From: a virus | Virus record (IMG/VR): IMGVR_UViG_3300020430_000057 | Location: 1 to 31,917 of that record | DNA: 31,917 nucleotides | Reading direction: 5' to 3' (one strand) | Shown: piece by piece, positions 7,087 to 16,276 of the stretch | How positions within the stretch are numbered: the stretch's first letter is position 1 | Layout of the letters: each line of letters begins with the position of its first letter | The notes under the pieces: model-generated | What the model was told of the DNA's origin: nothing | Databases searched by the model: none | Seen by the model: only the letters and a program-made list of their open reading frames with translations | Position numbers and translations under genes: made by a program

Positions 7087-10000
7087 GCCAATGCTATTGC
7101 CCTCAGGTTTCTAAATTGTGGTACAACCGTCTGATTAGTCGATGTACCAATCAGTTTCAATCTGAATGTTTTGAATGGTGGCAGATCATCCATCGTAAAC
7201 TTAAACTCAGTAAAGTCATTAATGTCAGGGTTTGCAGTCAATTTGTCACTCTTAAGCACAGGAATATCAGGTGTTCCATCAGAAGCAGCAGGGTTGATCA
7301 CATTACCATAGGCATTAATATTATTATGTCCTGGGAATGGTTCAAAAACAACCTCCTTAGCAGGAACATCCTGATCAAGGGCATAGAACATTCTAACATC
7401 ATTAGAAGATGCTACATATCCATCTAAGAATACCTTGAGTGAAGTTGCTGGATTTTCCAGAGTCACATTCTTGGTAACATAGATCATACTGTTGGGATCA
7501 TTGGGAATACCGACAACCCTAGGATCAGTAGCAAAGTTAGAGATAGGACCATCAACCCTATTAGATACAAAGATAACAGAGGAATGATTCAGGTCAATCA
7601 TGGGTGAGATTCTTCTATCATATGTAATCATATCAAGGTTCATGGTGAATGATTTATTACCTGGAAGTTCGTTCAGGAAGGTTGTCTGATTGATCGCTGA
7701 GGCAACCATTCTTTGAGTTTCAAAGTAGTTCTTCTGATTGAACTGAACATCCTGGAATCCCTGATCCACATATGAAATCTCATCACCATTTACTGATGTT
7801 TCTGAAACAGTTCTGGCAGATGCAAGAACATATGATCCCTCAGGTGCTGTTGATGTAACACTTGGTATAATCAAGGAATATGGAATATTATATGATCCCC
7901 TAGCACCAGGCAGACTTGAGACTCCATCAAGGATATAATTTGTCTGTGGAACAAACTTACCACCAGATGTGGTTCTGTTGGTGCCATTGCCACTCTCACC
8001 CATATCAAGTTTGATGTGATAACTATCAATACCAATCGGATCAGGTTTGGTCACATCAGCTAGATTATGGGTTTTATTAATCCTTCTCAGAGATACACCA
8101 TTGAACTCATATTTGGATACAAGAGAGTTGGTAACATATGTTGCTGCATTGCCCTCAACTGCCCTACCAATTCCAATCAATGTTCCAGCGGTTCCAGATC
8201 CAGATGTGACTCCCTCATAACTGATAATCTCCTCACCAATCTGAACATATCCTGGATTGGTGTTAGACACACCGACATTTTCAAAGGTGTCAAAACCTGT
8301 GGTATCAGCAATCGATATAGCGGCAGTGCTTGCTCTATTATAGTTTACGAGCAATGATGTGGGGGTGGATGATGACTTAACCTTACTCAGTGACACCCTA
8401 TTGGTAGAAGCATACATTCCATGATTTCTCTGGAAGATCTTCATGTGCAGTCCATCCTCGATCACAGTAGTTCCAGTTGGAACAACTGACCCACCCACAC
8501 CAGCATTGATAGAGAGTCTTGTTCCAGCAGTTGAATCATATTCAAGATAATCGAGGGGATCTGTGCTGAAGTCACCCTGAACATTACTTATGACTAACGC
8601 TTTTGTTGCTGTAATCACACCAACAGTCAACTGCATACCCACACCAAGTCCCTGTGTTCCAACAGAAATCGGCGCAAACACATCACCTACTATTACATTA
8701 TTTCCACCATCATCAATTGTTGCTCCAATAGCAACACCATTCTGAATGGTAATATCAGCAGTTACATCAGTTCCCCTTCCTGTTATTGAAGTTAATGCAA
8801 CACCAGAAAATGTACGCACAGCAGCAGAGGGAGTGAATCCAATACCAGGATTGGTTATAAACAAATCACCGGTGGCAATACCAGCAAACTGTTGAAGGAT
8901 ACCAGTGGCATCTGTATTTTCTTGAGTAATCCTATTACCAATAATAAGGGGATCAGCAGCACCATCCTGATTTACAGTAGTTCCAATACCTACGCTAATG
9001 GTTCTAGGCAGTCCTTGAACACCACCAGCCCTGATTGCTGAAACCTTTGGATCAAGATCAGGGTTATAGAATTGAATATTACCAGCACCAACAAAGTCTG
9101 CCCTATGGAGCACAAACTTCATGTCTTCATATTGGCTAGGTGTCCATACCTTAGCATTCTGAGACTTGAATAGTGAACCAAGGAGTGGTTGTTCGGTGAC
9201 CAATACTCTATCATCTTCAGTGGCAAGGGTTGTTACATCCGCCTCACCCAATCTAGAAATCCAAAGGTTATATGTTGTCATATTTGACATGACAACCAGT
9301 GCATAATCGACACCAGGTCTCAGATATATTGGTGATTCAAATCTAAATGTGGTGGCAAGAGTTCCATCCTCAGAAACATTGACAGCATCAGGATCCAAGG
9401 TAACCTCAGACATTCCAAGGATGGTCTGATTTGGGGTCCCAAGTGTTGTCTCCCTGATTTGAATGGTGACTGGTGCCTGTTCATCCTTACTTTGGAAGAA
9501 AAGATCAATCTTTGTGGCATAGATTCCCTTCTTGGAATCAATGGTGAAGGTTTGTGCGAGTGGGTCACCACGTCTGGGTGGACGTGGTGGTGGAGGGGGT
9601 GGTGGTGTGGGTCTTAGCGTGGTGCTATTAATAATATCAAAGTTGATATCAGATTCTTGAGTTCTATCTTGTTGCTCAACTTCCTCTGTTGTTACCCTGG
9701 CGTTTCTAAGTGAAAGTGTTACCTCCTCCGTGGTATCCACATCACCTCTTGAATAGAAAACTTCCTCCGCAGATGTCGTTGTTGTACCCTCAATCTGACT
9801 ATCGATGTTGCTGCTAGTCAATGAGAAGACGTTTCTTCCGGTATTAAATGTGGCAAAATCGTCCTCCTCATCTGGAACATTAAAGCAACCAATAACTGTC
9901 CCAACCCTATCCGTAAGGAGGTTCTGATTAGTAACTGTTGCCTGAGCACCAGTGCTCTGACCCCTAAGAGTCATTCCAATAGTGATATTACCACTGAAAT

Positions 10001-13000
10001 CTATCTGATTTATATCAGCAAGACTTGCTGTATCAATATTCAGGATTGTGCTTTCAGGTCCGTATGATGATGGGATAGAGTTGCTTCTGAGATAAGGATT
10101 GCTATCATAAAAATCAGAGGGGTTATTATAAGCACCATATTTGTGATTAGCAGTAGCAACCCTCGCAAAAAAAGTTTCTTCACTGGATCCAACTGGTGAT
10201 CCATGAATCACTTCACCAACCTCGAATTGTCCACTATCCATGGCGATCTGAACCAGTTTCGGTGTGCATCTTAAGGTTACATTCACACCGTCAAAGAAGG
10301 AAAATACCTGGGTATTTGGTTTCAATCTAGTTCCAGTGAACTCAATATTTCTCTCCCGCATAAAGGGAACGATGGTCCTATTGATGATTCTTGAACCTAG
10401 CGATTCTGCCTCTGTGATAACCTCATTTATGCTCTGTTGTCTTCCTGTTCTGTTTTGCTCAAGATTAATAGAACCATCAAGACTGAAACTATCAACTGTA
10501 GACAGGTTAGCATCATTACCACGCAGTCCTCCAAACTGTGAAAAGGTCATCCCCATCCTGCGAGCAGCAGCATTAAAGGACTCGTTCTCGGTCAATTGAC
10601 CAGTCACATCAAAACTCACACCAGTGGTCTCCCATGAGTTCCAGAGCACTGGTGCTAAACCTGCTCTCAATCCATCTCCTCTGTCGGCTACATCAGCATT
10701 AATAGCACTGGCAATTGATTCAAAGTTGCCCTCCATGCGAACATTTCTTATTCCTGCTGGAGATGTACTGACCCATGTATCAGTAGTTGGGTTGAGTGCT
10801 ATTGAACCCTTATAGAAATCAATCAGGAATGGAGTAACATTCTCCACCCTTGTGGCATATGGTTGTGATATTTCAGGAACTTCAGCATAATCCAGACTGA
10901 CGACATTTCCGGTCCTCTTTATATTTCTACCTGCTAGTGAAGCAAATCTTGAATCAACAGTTGGTGTTGTGTCAGTCCCAATTCCGGGAATAGTGCTGTT
11001 ACCAACTTCGAGATTAACTGCTGTGCAATAGTGAGCTGGTCTCAATACTTTCTGGACAGGATCAATACTGTTTCTAATACCAATTGTGACATCCTGTGGG
11101 GTAAATGAGGTAAAGTTATCAATGAAGATTCCAGATTTAAATCTATTAAGTCCATTCGCATCAGATACAAATGTATTAAGAGTATTCTGCTCAAGCATGT
11201 TCAATGATGTATAATACTCAAGATTCTTGATTCTCTTTTCAAGTTTTGCGATATCATTCATCTGATATCTCTTATGTTCAACAAATGATACACTTGAATC
11301 TTCTACTGAGTAGAGATATGGGGGGTGGATTACATTTGATATATTCAAAGACCCCTGTAATACATCAGGAAGTTCTGGTCTATCAGAGGGGGCACCAAGT
11401 GTCACCTGAATATCACCCTCTCTAGTCAAATAAACCCTATCAGCTCTTCCAAGATAGAAGTCATACTTCAAGATTGATGTAGAATCAGAGGCAAATACGT
11501 GTTTTGAGGTTTGCGCTGTGTTGCTAAAATCTCTTCCATCAAATTCAAATGGAGAGTTAGCACCGGATGCAACCGTATATGGAGCAACCCTTGGTCTAAC
11601 ATCAATCAAATCAGTGTTTCTAAATCCATCTACACTCTGGATCTCCCTTGTATAATCACAGTCCTGGTAAGAGTTAACAGTTGTAATATCGCCTTCATCA
11701 TTAGGATCATAGTCAAGGAAACCATAATAGATGGTCAGTTTCTTGGATGGAACTGCTACACCACGCTTTCTTTGTATCCTTGAAATATCATATCTGTCAC
11801 GTCTCTGACCATTATCAAATGTGTATGATTTAGCAATATTAGGCGAACCAGCAGTCAGTTCAGTTACATTTGCCCTTACACCGGATTTTTCAAAATCAAT
11901 AATCTCATTATTTTGGAAAGTTTTATTGTTTAGATAGGCAAACTTGATTCCTGATGTTGATGTTTGCTCAAGGTAGATTGCCTTGGCATTAGATAGGTTA
12001 CCTGTAAATGTATCACCAATAATAAGATCATTAGTTGATGAATTTGGACCTGACAAATTAGCACAGGACATTGCTGGTGCGGTGGCATCATTTACATCAA
12101 CCGATTCGTAAACAGCATGTACAACATAAGCATCGGGTACATTCAGTGATATTTCAACATCCTGAACCCTAGTTCCGAATGGGAAATCTCCATAAGTAAG
12201 ACCATCATTTAGTGTGGTGCCAGCTAGTCCAACAGCATCAGTTCCAGATGCTGGATCATTTGACTTGTCAATAATAATCTTTTTGGCAATATTTTTTCTC
12301 TTCTTCTTGGAGGCAAGTTGTGTTTGTAAAATTGTACCAAGAAGAACTGCTGAACCAGACCCTGAAAGACCCTTGATCGAAAGACTGGTTCTATCAGAGC
12401 TAAATGTAAACTTGTCCCTTGTAAGGACTTCCGTGCTACCATCACTCTCAAGTGAGAGGGTGTATCTTTCCTCATCAAATGCTGTCCAGGTCTGAGTGTT
12501 TATATCATCAACACCGATTGCACTGGTCTCACCATTAGTTATTGTAACTACCTTTCTAACCCTGAATGTAGCGTTGGAACCCTCAAGATTTACAGATTGA
12601 ACATTAGCATTTGGGAGGACACTGTAAAGTGCATTACCACCAGAAAGGTTTCCAATTCGGGATGTTCCTCTTAACTTGGTTGTAACAAGTTTCAGATCGT
12701 TAGCATCAAAGTTGGCAGTTGGAAGTTGACCATCAACAATTCCAGTAACAGTTGTTACTCCTGTTATTTGAAAACTAGTAGCACCAACAGAGACAACCCT
12801 TGCCATGGAAATGTCCAGGAATCCTGGTCTTTCATATGTTATGAGATTGCCGGTTGTCACAACTCCAATAAAACTATTACCTTGAAGTGCTGGACTTGTT
12901 ACGGTGGATATGGTTCCAACCGTTCCATCAAGTTCAAGTCCAGTTATTTTTGCATTCTCAAAGGTAAGAATGTCACTTTGTACAATATCAGCAGCAAATG

Positions 13001-14681
13001 TGTGAGATGTCCCAACTTGAGAATGAACAGATTTTGCGTCAGATAAGGTGAACTGTCTAGATGATTTAAGAATCCTACTAATATCAGGAAATCCATTAAA
13101 GAAGATTTGCTCACCTCTTAAGAATCTACCTTGAACACCTACAAGAACAGCCGTATCAGAATTGGTGGTTGCTGTTTTAATAAAACCAGATGCACCACTT
13201 TGACCTCCTTCTACTCGTGTTGACTTAGCAAGTGATGCTGCTAGATTAAGTACAATCTCAGTATCAGTTTGAATATCAAAGAGGGATAAATCCCATACAT
13301 TAAGGGCAGAGTTGGCGGCGTCGTATGAACCTGATTCTAAGGCAAAATCATAAATTCTTGCCTTACCAATCTCATTACCAACTGCTGGTCCATTAGGAGT
13401 TTCATTTACCCTTTGATCCCTTAACGATAGAGTGTTTGTGGTTATAAAACCTATAGGACCACTACCAGAAACATTATTAACAGCAACCGTTGGGGCAAAA
13501 TCAAAACTGATGCCAGTGTTACCAACTGTTCTGGTGGTTCTGGGTTTTGGAACATCAATAAACTGTGGAGACTTGATTTCAGTCTCATAACCTCTCACAT
13601 ATGCCCTACCAGGTGATACTTGATATATCATTAGGTCATCACTTGGCACAAGACCACTTCTTGTAGTCTGACCAGGAGTAAACACACCACCATTACCCTC
13701 TAAGTTATTGAGACTTTCTTTGAGCGTAGTATGTAACTCGGAAATATAGTAATGACCTGATTCATCGAAAGTTCTTCTTGCTAACTCATTACCAAGTTTG
13801 TTATATTTAATTTGATTATTGATAGCATTTTTTAACTGACCATTAAATACCTCAGCAATCTGAACAAATCCTTGAGTATCAAAGTTACCAAGTTCTTTTT
13901 TTGCTAATGTTGCAGTAATTTTAAATCTATCAGCACCTGGTGCTGTATAATTGTTAAAACCACTAGCATTGTCATATAGTGTTTCATCATCATCTGCTGT
14001 GATGATCTTTTCTTCAATCTGAAAACCAATTCTATAGTTTGATACAGTCGAATATTGGTCTAGAATCAGGATCTGATTGTCAACGGTGACAAAATTACCC
14101 CTAAGATAGAAAATACCCGCACTTTGGGTAAAAGCGGTTCCAGTTCTTGCTGCCTGATCAACAATTGTATTAGCAAAACCTTCACCAGCAGCAATAAATG
14201 AGTTTCCAAATGCTAATGCTGTGTTTGTAGTAAGAATTTCATCATCAAAGAAGACTTCACTAGAATTTCCATCATCACTGGAATCCTCATAGTTCAAATA
14301 AAGTGTGTAATTGCCATTATCTGATTGTTGATTAGTAATAAATGTAACTACCCTTGCTGATACACCAGAAGTTCTACCAGTAATCTTTTTACCAAGAAGA
14401 TTATCAAGATAAAGATTTACTGGAATGCCTAAAAACTCAGGTTGTATCTGAATGCAATGAAATTTTTGTTTATAAGATGAATTTCCAGGAATGACAACAC
14501 TTCCTTCCTTGAAAGTGTGGTCACCCATTGCTTCAATCTGTCCCTGAAGGATAGATTGAATATTATTTAACTCTCTTGCCTGAATTGGGTAGGCAGGTTT
14601 GAATAGTACCTTATTGTAGTTTTTAGTTGCGTCAAAATCATCAAAATAAGGAGCAACGTTGAGATTAGTTTCCTGTGGCAT
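7083..14681 (-). CDS. Giant DUF4815-type virion structural protein
   Basis: This 2532-residue protein begins MPQETNLNVAPYFDDFDATK, followed by NKVLFKPAYPIQARELNNIQ and GDHTFKEGSVVIPGN, the hallmark start of DUF4815 proteins of marine myoviruses. A proline run (PPPPPPPRPP, near residue 1690) leads straight into DPLAQTFTIDSKKGIYATKI, a motif seen in phage tail and baseplate proteins. The middle has an NPGIGF copy of the GxGY module and, near residues 2120-2190, an IGEEIISYEGV module. The C-terminus (MDDLPPFKTFRLKLIGTSTN, then PQFRNLRAIALA) looks complete. The gene follows gp8 by six bases, where T4 carries genes 9-12. A role at the baseplate periphery or as fibre anchor is inferred from position. 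No signal peptide, enzyme motif or frameshift is visible. Confidence 0.87.
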   Translation of the reverse strand: MPQETNLNVAPYFDDFDATKNYNKVLFKPAYPIQARELNNIQSILQGQIEAMGDHTFKEGSVVIPGNSSYKQKFHCIQIQPEFLGIPVNLYLDNLLGKKITGRTSGVSARVVTFITNQQSDNGNYTLYLNYEDSSDDGNSSEVFFDDEILTTNTALAFGNSFIAAGEGFANTIVDQAARTGTAFTQSAGIFYLRGNFVTVDNQILILDQYSTVSNYRIGFQIEEKIITADDDETLYDNASGFNNYTAPGADRFKITATLAKKELGNFDTQGFVQIAEVFNGQLKNAINNQIKYNKLGNELARRTFDESGHYYISELHTTLKESLNNLEGNGGVFTPGQTTRSGLVPSDDLMIYQVSPGRAYVRGYETEIKSPQFIDVPKPRTTRTVGNTGISFDFAPTVAVNNVSGSGPIGFITTNTLSLRDQRVNETPNGPAVGNEIGKARIYDFALESGSYDAANSALNVWDLSLFDIQTDTEIVLNLAASLAKSTRVEGGQSGASGFIKTATTNSDTAVLVGVQGRFLRGEQIFFNGFPDISRILKSSRQFTLSDAKSVHSQVGTSHTFAADIVQSDILTFENAKITGLELDGTVGTISTVTSPALQGNSFIGVVTTGNLITYERPGFLDISMARVVSVGATSFQITGVTTVTGIVDGQLPTANFDANDLKLVTTKLRGTSRIGNLSGGNALYSVLPNANVQSVNLEGSNATFRVRKVVTITNGETSAIGVDDINTQTWTAFDEERYTLSLESDGSTEVLTRDKFTFSSDRTSLSIKGLSGSGSAVLLGTILQTQLASKKKRKNIAKKIIIDKSNDPASGTDAVGLAGTTLNDGLTYGDFPFGTRVQDVEISLNVPDAYVVHAVYESVDVNDATAPAMSCANLSGPNSSTNDLIIGDTFTGNLSNAKAIYLEQTSTSGIKFAYLNNKTFQNNEIIDFEKSGVRANVTELTAGSPNIAKSYTFDNGQRRDRYDISRIQRKRGVAVPSKKLTIYYGFLDYDPNDEGDITTVNSYQDCDYTREIQSVDGFRNTDLIDVRPRVAPYTVASGANSPFEFDGRDFSNTAQTSKHVFASDSTSILKYDFYLGRADRVYLTREGDIQVTLGAPSDRPELPDVLQGSLNISNVIHPPYLYSVEDSSVSFVEHKRYQMNDIAKLEKRIKNLEYYTSLNMLEQNTLNTFVSDANGLNRFKSGIFIDNFTSFTPQDVTIGIRNSIDPVQKVLRPAHYCTAVNLEVGNSTIPGIGTDTTPTVDSRFASLAGRNIKRTGNVVSLDYAEVPEISQPYATRVENVTPFLIDFYKGSIALNPTTDTWVSTSPAGIRNVRMEGNFESIASAINADVADRGDGLRAGLAPVLWNSWETTGVSFDVTGQLTENESFNAAARRMGMTFSQFGGLRGNDANLSTVDSFSLDGSINLEQNRTGRQQSINEVITEAESLGSRIINRTIVPFMRERNIEFTGTRLKPNTQVFSFFDGVNVTLRCTPKLVQIAMDSGQFEVGEVIHGSPVGSSEETFFARVATANHKYGAYNNPSDFYDSNPYLRSNSIPSSYGPESTILNIDTASLADINQIDFSGNITIGMTLRGQSTGAQATVTNQNLLTDRVGTVIGCFNVPDEEDDFATFNTGRNVFSLTSSNIDSQIEGTTTTSAEEVFYSRGDVDTTEEVTLSLRNARVTTEEVEQQDRTQESDINFDIINSTTLRPTPPPPPPPRPPRRGDPLAQTFTIDSKKGIYATKIDLFFQSKDEQAPVTIQIRETTLGTPNQTILGMSEVTLDPDAVNVSEDGTLATTFRFESPIYLRPGVDYALVVMSNMTTYNLWISRLGEADVTTLATEDDRVLVTEQPLLGSLFKSQNAKVWTPSQYEDMKFVLHRADFVGAGNIQFYNPDLDPKVSAIRAGGVQGLPRTISVGIGTTVNQDGAADPLIIGNRITQENTDATGILQQFAGIATGDLFITNPGIGFTPSAAVRTFSGVALTSITGRGTDVTADITIQNGVAIGATIDDGGNNVIVGDVFAPISVGTQGLGVGMQLTVGVITATKALVISNVQGDFSTDPLDYLEYDSTAGTRLSINAGVGGSVVPTGTTVIEDGLHMKIFQRNHGMYASTNRVSLSKVKSSSTPTSLLVNYNRASTAAISIADTTGFDTFENVGVSNTNPGYVQIGEEIISYEGVTSGSGTAGTLIGIGRAVEGNAATYVTNSLVSKYEFNGVSLRRINKTHNLADVTKPDPIGIDSYHIKLDMGESGNGTNRTTSGGKFVPQTNYILDGVSSLPGARGSYNIPYSLIIPSVTSTAPEGSYVLASARTVSETSVNGDEISYVDQGFQDVQFNQKNYFETQRMVASAINQTTFLNELPGNKSFTMNLDMITYDRRISPMIDLNHSSVIFVSNRVDGPISNFATDPRVVGIPNDPNSMIYVTKNVTLENPATSLKVFLDGYVASSNDVRMFYALDQDVPAKEVVFEPFPGHNNINAYGNVINPAASDGTPDIPVLKSDKLTANPDINDFTEFKFTMDDLPPFKTFRLKLIGTSTNQTVVPQFRNLRAIALA

Positions 14682-14687
14682 GATTTC

Positions 14688-16244
14688 TTAGAATTGCAAA
14701 ATGATTTTGACGTCTTCTTTCTGGGATGTAGACCTTGTTACTGGTGGTCTATTATCAACATATATGATATTGCCAGAATATTTTTTGGATTCAGGATTCG
14801 CAGCACCCATTGTAAATTCCTGACCCAGATTATATGTCCTACTATTTATTACGGTACTTATACCTGAGAATGAAGTGCTAATCTGCAATGTGGCAGTTCC
14901 GCCAACAATGTCTACACTTCCTCCTGGGTTTGCTTTAGCATCCCCGTCAAATAATATATTAATAAAACCATATTCTGGACTTGCATTTTGTGAACCATCA
15001 GAGTTAAAACCTACATTAGTTCTATCCTGCCAATATTTTAATACTCCAGTTGTCTGATCATATGAAATAACCCTACCTACCGCTGTTGAACCAAGACCCA
15101 CAGTTTGTGTAATCTCTTGATCACCAGCGAATACAACAGAACTATATCCAGTTCCAGTTAATCTGAGTGCGTAGGTCGCCGCTGCCTTGTCGGATGATAA
15201 AAGATCAGATGATCCAAACTGTTGTGGGTTCTCTACTAATCCAACCCTGGCAAATTGATTGCCAGTGATAAAATCAGGATTATCAGTATCATTCTCATAC
15301 CTTGAATATGCAAGTACGTTAAAGGCTCCCAACTCAACATAAACATCATGACCATGACCACCAGGAGGAGGAATAATCACATTAAACACTGGGGTGGTTG
15401 TCCCTGTCAAACCTTTTTCTGTAAGATCTATTGTTCCAAAGGTGTATCCTGAACCACCATTTGTTACTGACACAGATTGAACCTTACCATCGGCATTGAT
15501 TGTAACAGTTGCCGTGCCACCCACGCCATCACCCTTAATTGTTACCCCTGTGTAGGTGTTAGCATTACCAAGTCCAGCACCCCTATTTCTGATTGTGATA
15601 ATCTTTATCTGACCACTTGATTCGGCATTTGTTTTAATTATTGCTGTTTCAGTTGAGTTCCCCCAGTTTGAGGGAACTGGAATATAGTTTACTGAATCAA
15701 ACTTGATGGCATCACTCGGTTTAATCGTATAGAGATACTTCCAAATGTATCCATCACCGCTTGAACCTGCCGCCCTTGGTTCAAGATCAGTAAAGGTGGG
15801 TTCATCCAACGAAGGGCTACCTTTAAAATTGTTTTCTGGGTTAGCATTATTAAAAAGACATACATAAACCCTGAAATCACTATTCATCACATAGTAATTT
15901 GCTGAATAGATATTAAACGAACCAGACGGTTGTGAAGGATTGTTTCTTGAGATGTCATTCCTCCACATGTCATAAATGTTTCCAGATGACCAGTTATTTC
16001 TGGTGACAACCTGAGAAACATCACTACTATTGACCTTTTTAAGGGCAATCATCGTGTCCCAATAATCATTTGATTGATCTAAACTATCTTTGGGAGATGG
16101 GGGTGCTGAATCCCAGGTATCTGAATAGTCACTGGCATTTGGCAGACCAATAAACGTATAATATGAGTTCGTGTTGGTCTGAACTCCCGCCACAAAGTTT
16201 TTAGCATTTAATATACGAAGTTGATCAGTTATAATCGCAGCCAT
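14688..16244 (-). CDS. gp8: Baseplate wedge subunit (T4 gp8-like)
   Basis: This 518-residue protein begins MAAIITDQLRILNAKNFVAG and continues with NSYYTFIGLPNASDYSDTWD, YDMWRNDISRNNPSQPSGSF and DGYIWKYLYTIKPSDAIKFD, all familiar from gp8 of marine T4-like phages. T4 gp8 (334 residues) forms dimers in the wedge with gp7 and gp10. The extra length here sits mainly after residue 200, where a GGSGYTF-containing module and further beta-rich sequence occur. The C-terminus reads NRPPVTRSTSQKEDVKIILQ. A perfect TATAAATA late box lies 19 bases upstream, in the 32-base gap after the giant gene. The next gene starts six bases after the gp8 stop. Confidence 0.93.
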   Translation of the reverse strand: MAAIITDQLRILNAKNFVAGVQTNTNSYYTFIGLPNASDYSDTWDSAPPSPKDSLDQSNDYWDTMIALKKVNSSDVSQVVTRNNWSSGNIYDMWRNDISRNNPSQPSGSFNIYSANYYVMNSDFRVYVCLFNNANPENNFKGSPSLDEPTFTDLEPRAAGSSGDGYIWKYLYTIKPSDAIKFDSVNYIPVPSNWGNSTETAIIKTNAESSGQIKIITIRNRGAGLGNANTYTGVTIKGDGVGGTATVTINADGKVQSVSVTNGGSGYTFGTIDLTEKGLTGTTTPVFNVIIPPPGGHGHDVYVELGAFNVLAYSRYENDTDNPDFITGNQFARVGLVENPQQFGSSDLLSSDKAAATYALRLTGTGYSSVVFAGDQEITQTVGLGSTAVGRVISYDQTTGVLKYWQDRTNVGFNSDGSQNASPEYGFINILFDGDAKANPGGSVDIVGGTATLQISTSFSGISTVINSRTYNLGQEFTMGAANPESKKYSGNIIYVDNRPPVTRSTSQKEDVKIILQF

Positions 16245-16263
16245 TTTATTAGGACTTTTTGTT

Positions 16264-16271
16264 TATTTATA
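16264..16271 (-). promoter_or_regulatory. T4-type late promoter box (TATAAATA)
   Basis: A perfect TATAAATA, preceded by C and followed by AAC, lies on the minus strand between the giant gene and gp8, 19 bases before the gp8 ATG. It should start a transcript for gp8, the DUF4815 gene and the two small genes after it. Confidence 0.8.
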
Positions 16272-16276
16272 GGGGA

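Noticed and set aside
7032-7427. 131-residue plus-strand frame
   Set aside because: It lies opposite the 3' end of the DUF4815 gene, is full of Cys, Trp and Asn in no pattern, and has no plausible ribosome binding site or family resemblance.
9320-9571. 83-residue minus-strand frame inside the DUF4815 gene
   Set aside because: It is a shifted reading of the same strand; the DUF4815 frame continues through it without a break, so no frameshift is needed.
10264-10599. 111-residue plus-strand frame within the DUF4815 region
   Set aside because: It is antisense to a continuous coding frame and shows no recognisable motif.
14845-14860. AATAAATAGT late-promoter-like sequence inside gp8
   Set aside because: It lies inside coding sequence, more than 150 bases before the next gene, which already follows gp8 closely.
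16245-16276. Possible terminator between the giant gene and gp8
   Set aside because: No stem of useful length is present; the gap is accounted for by the late promoter box.
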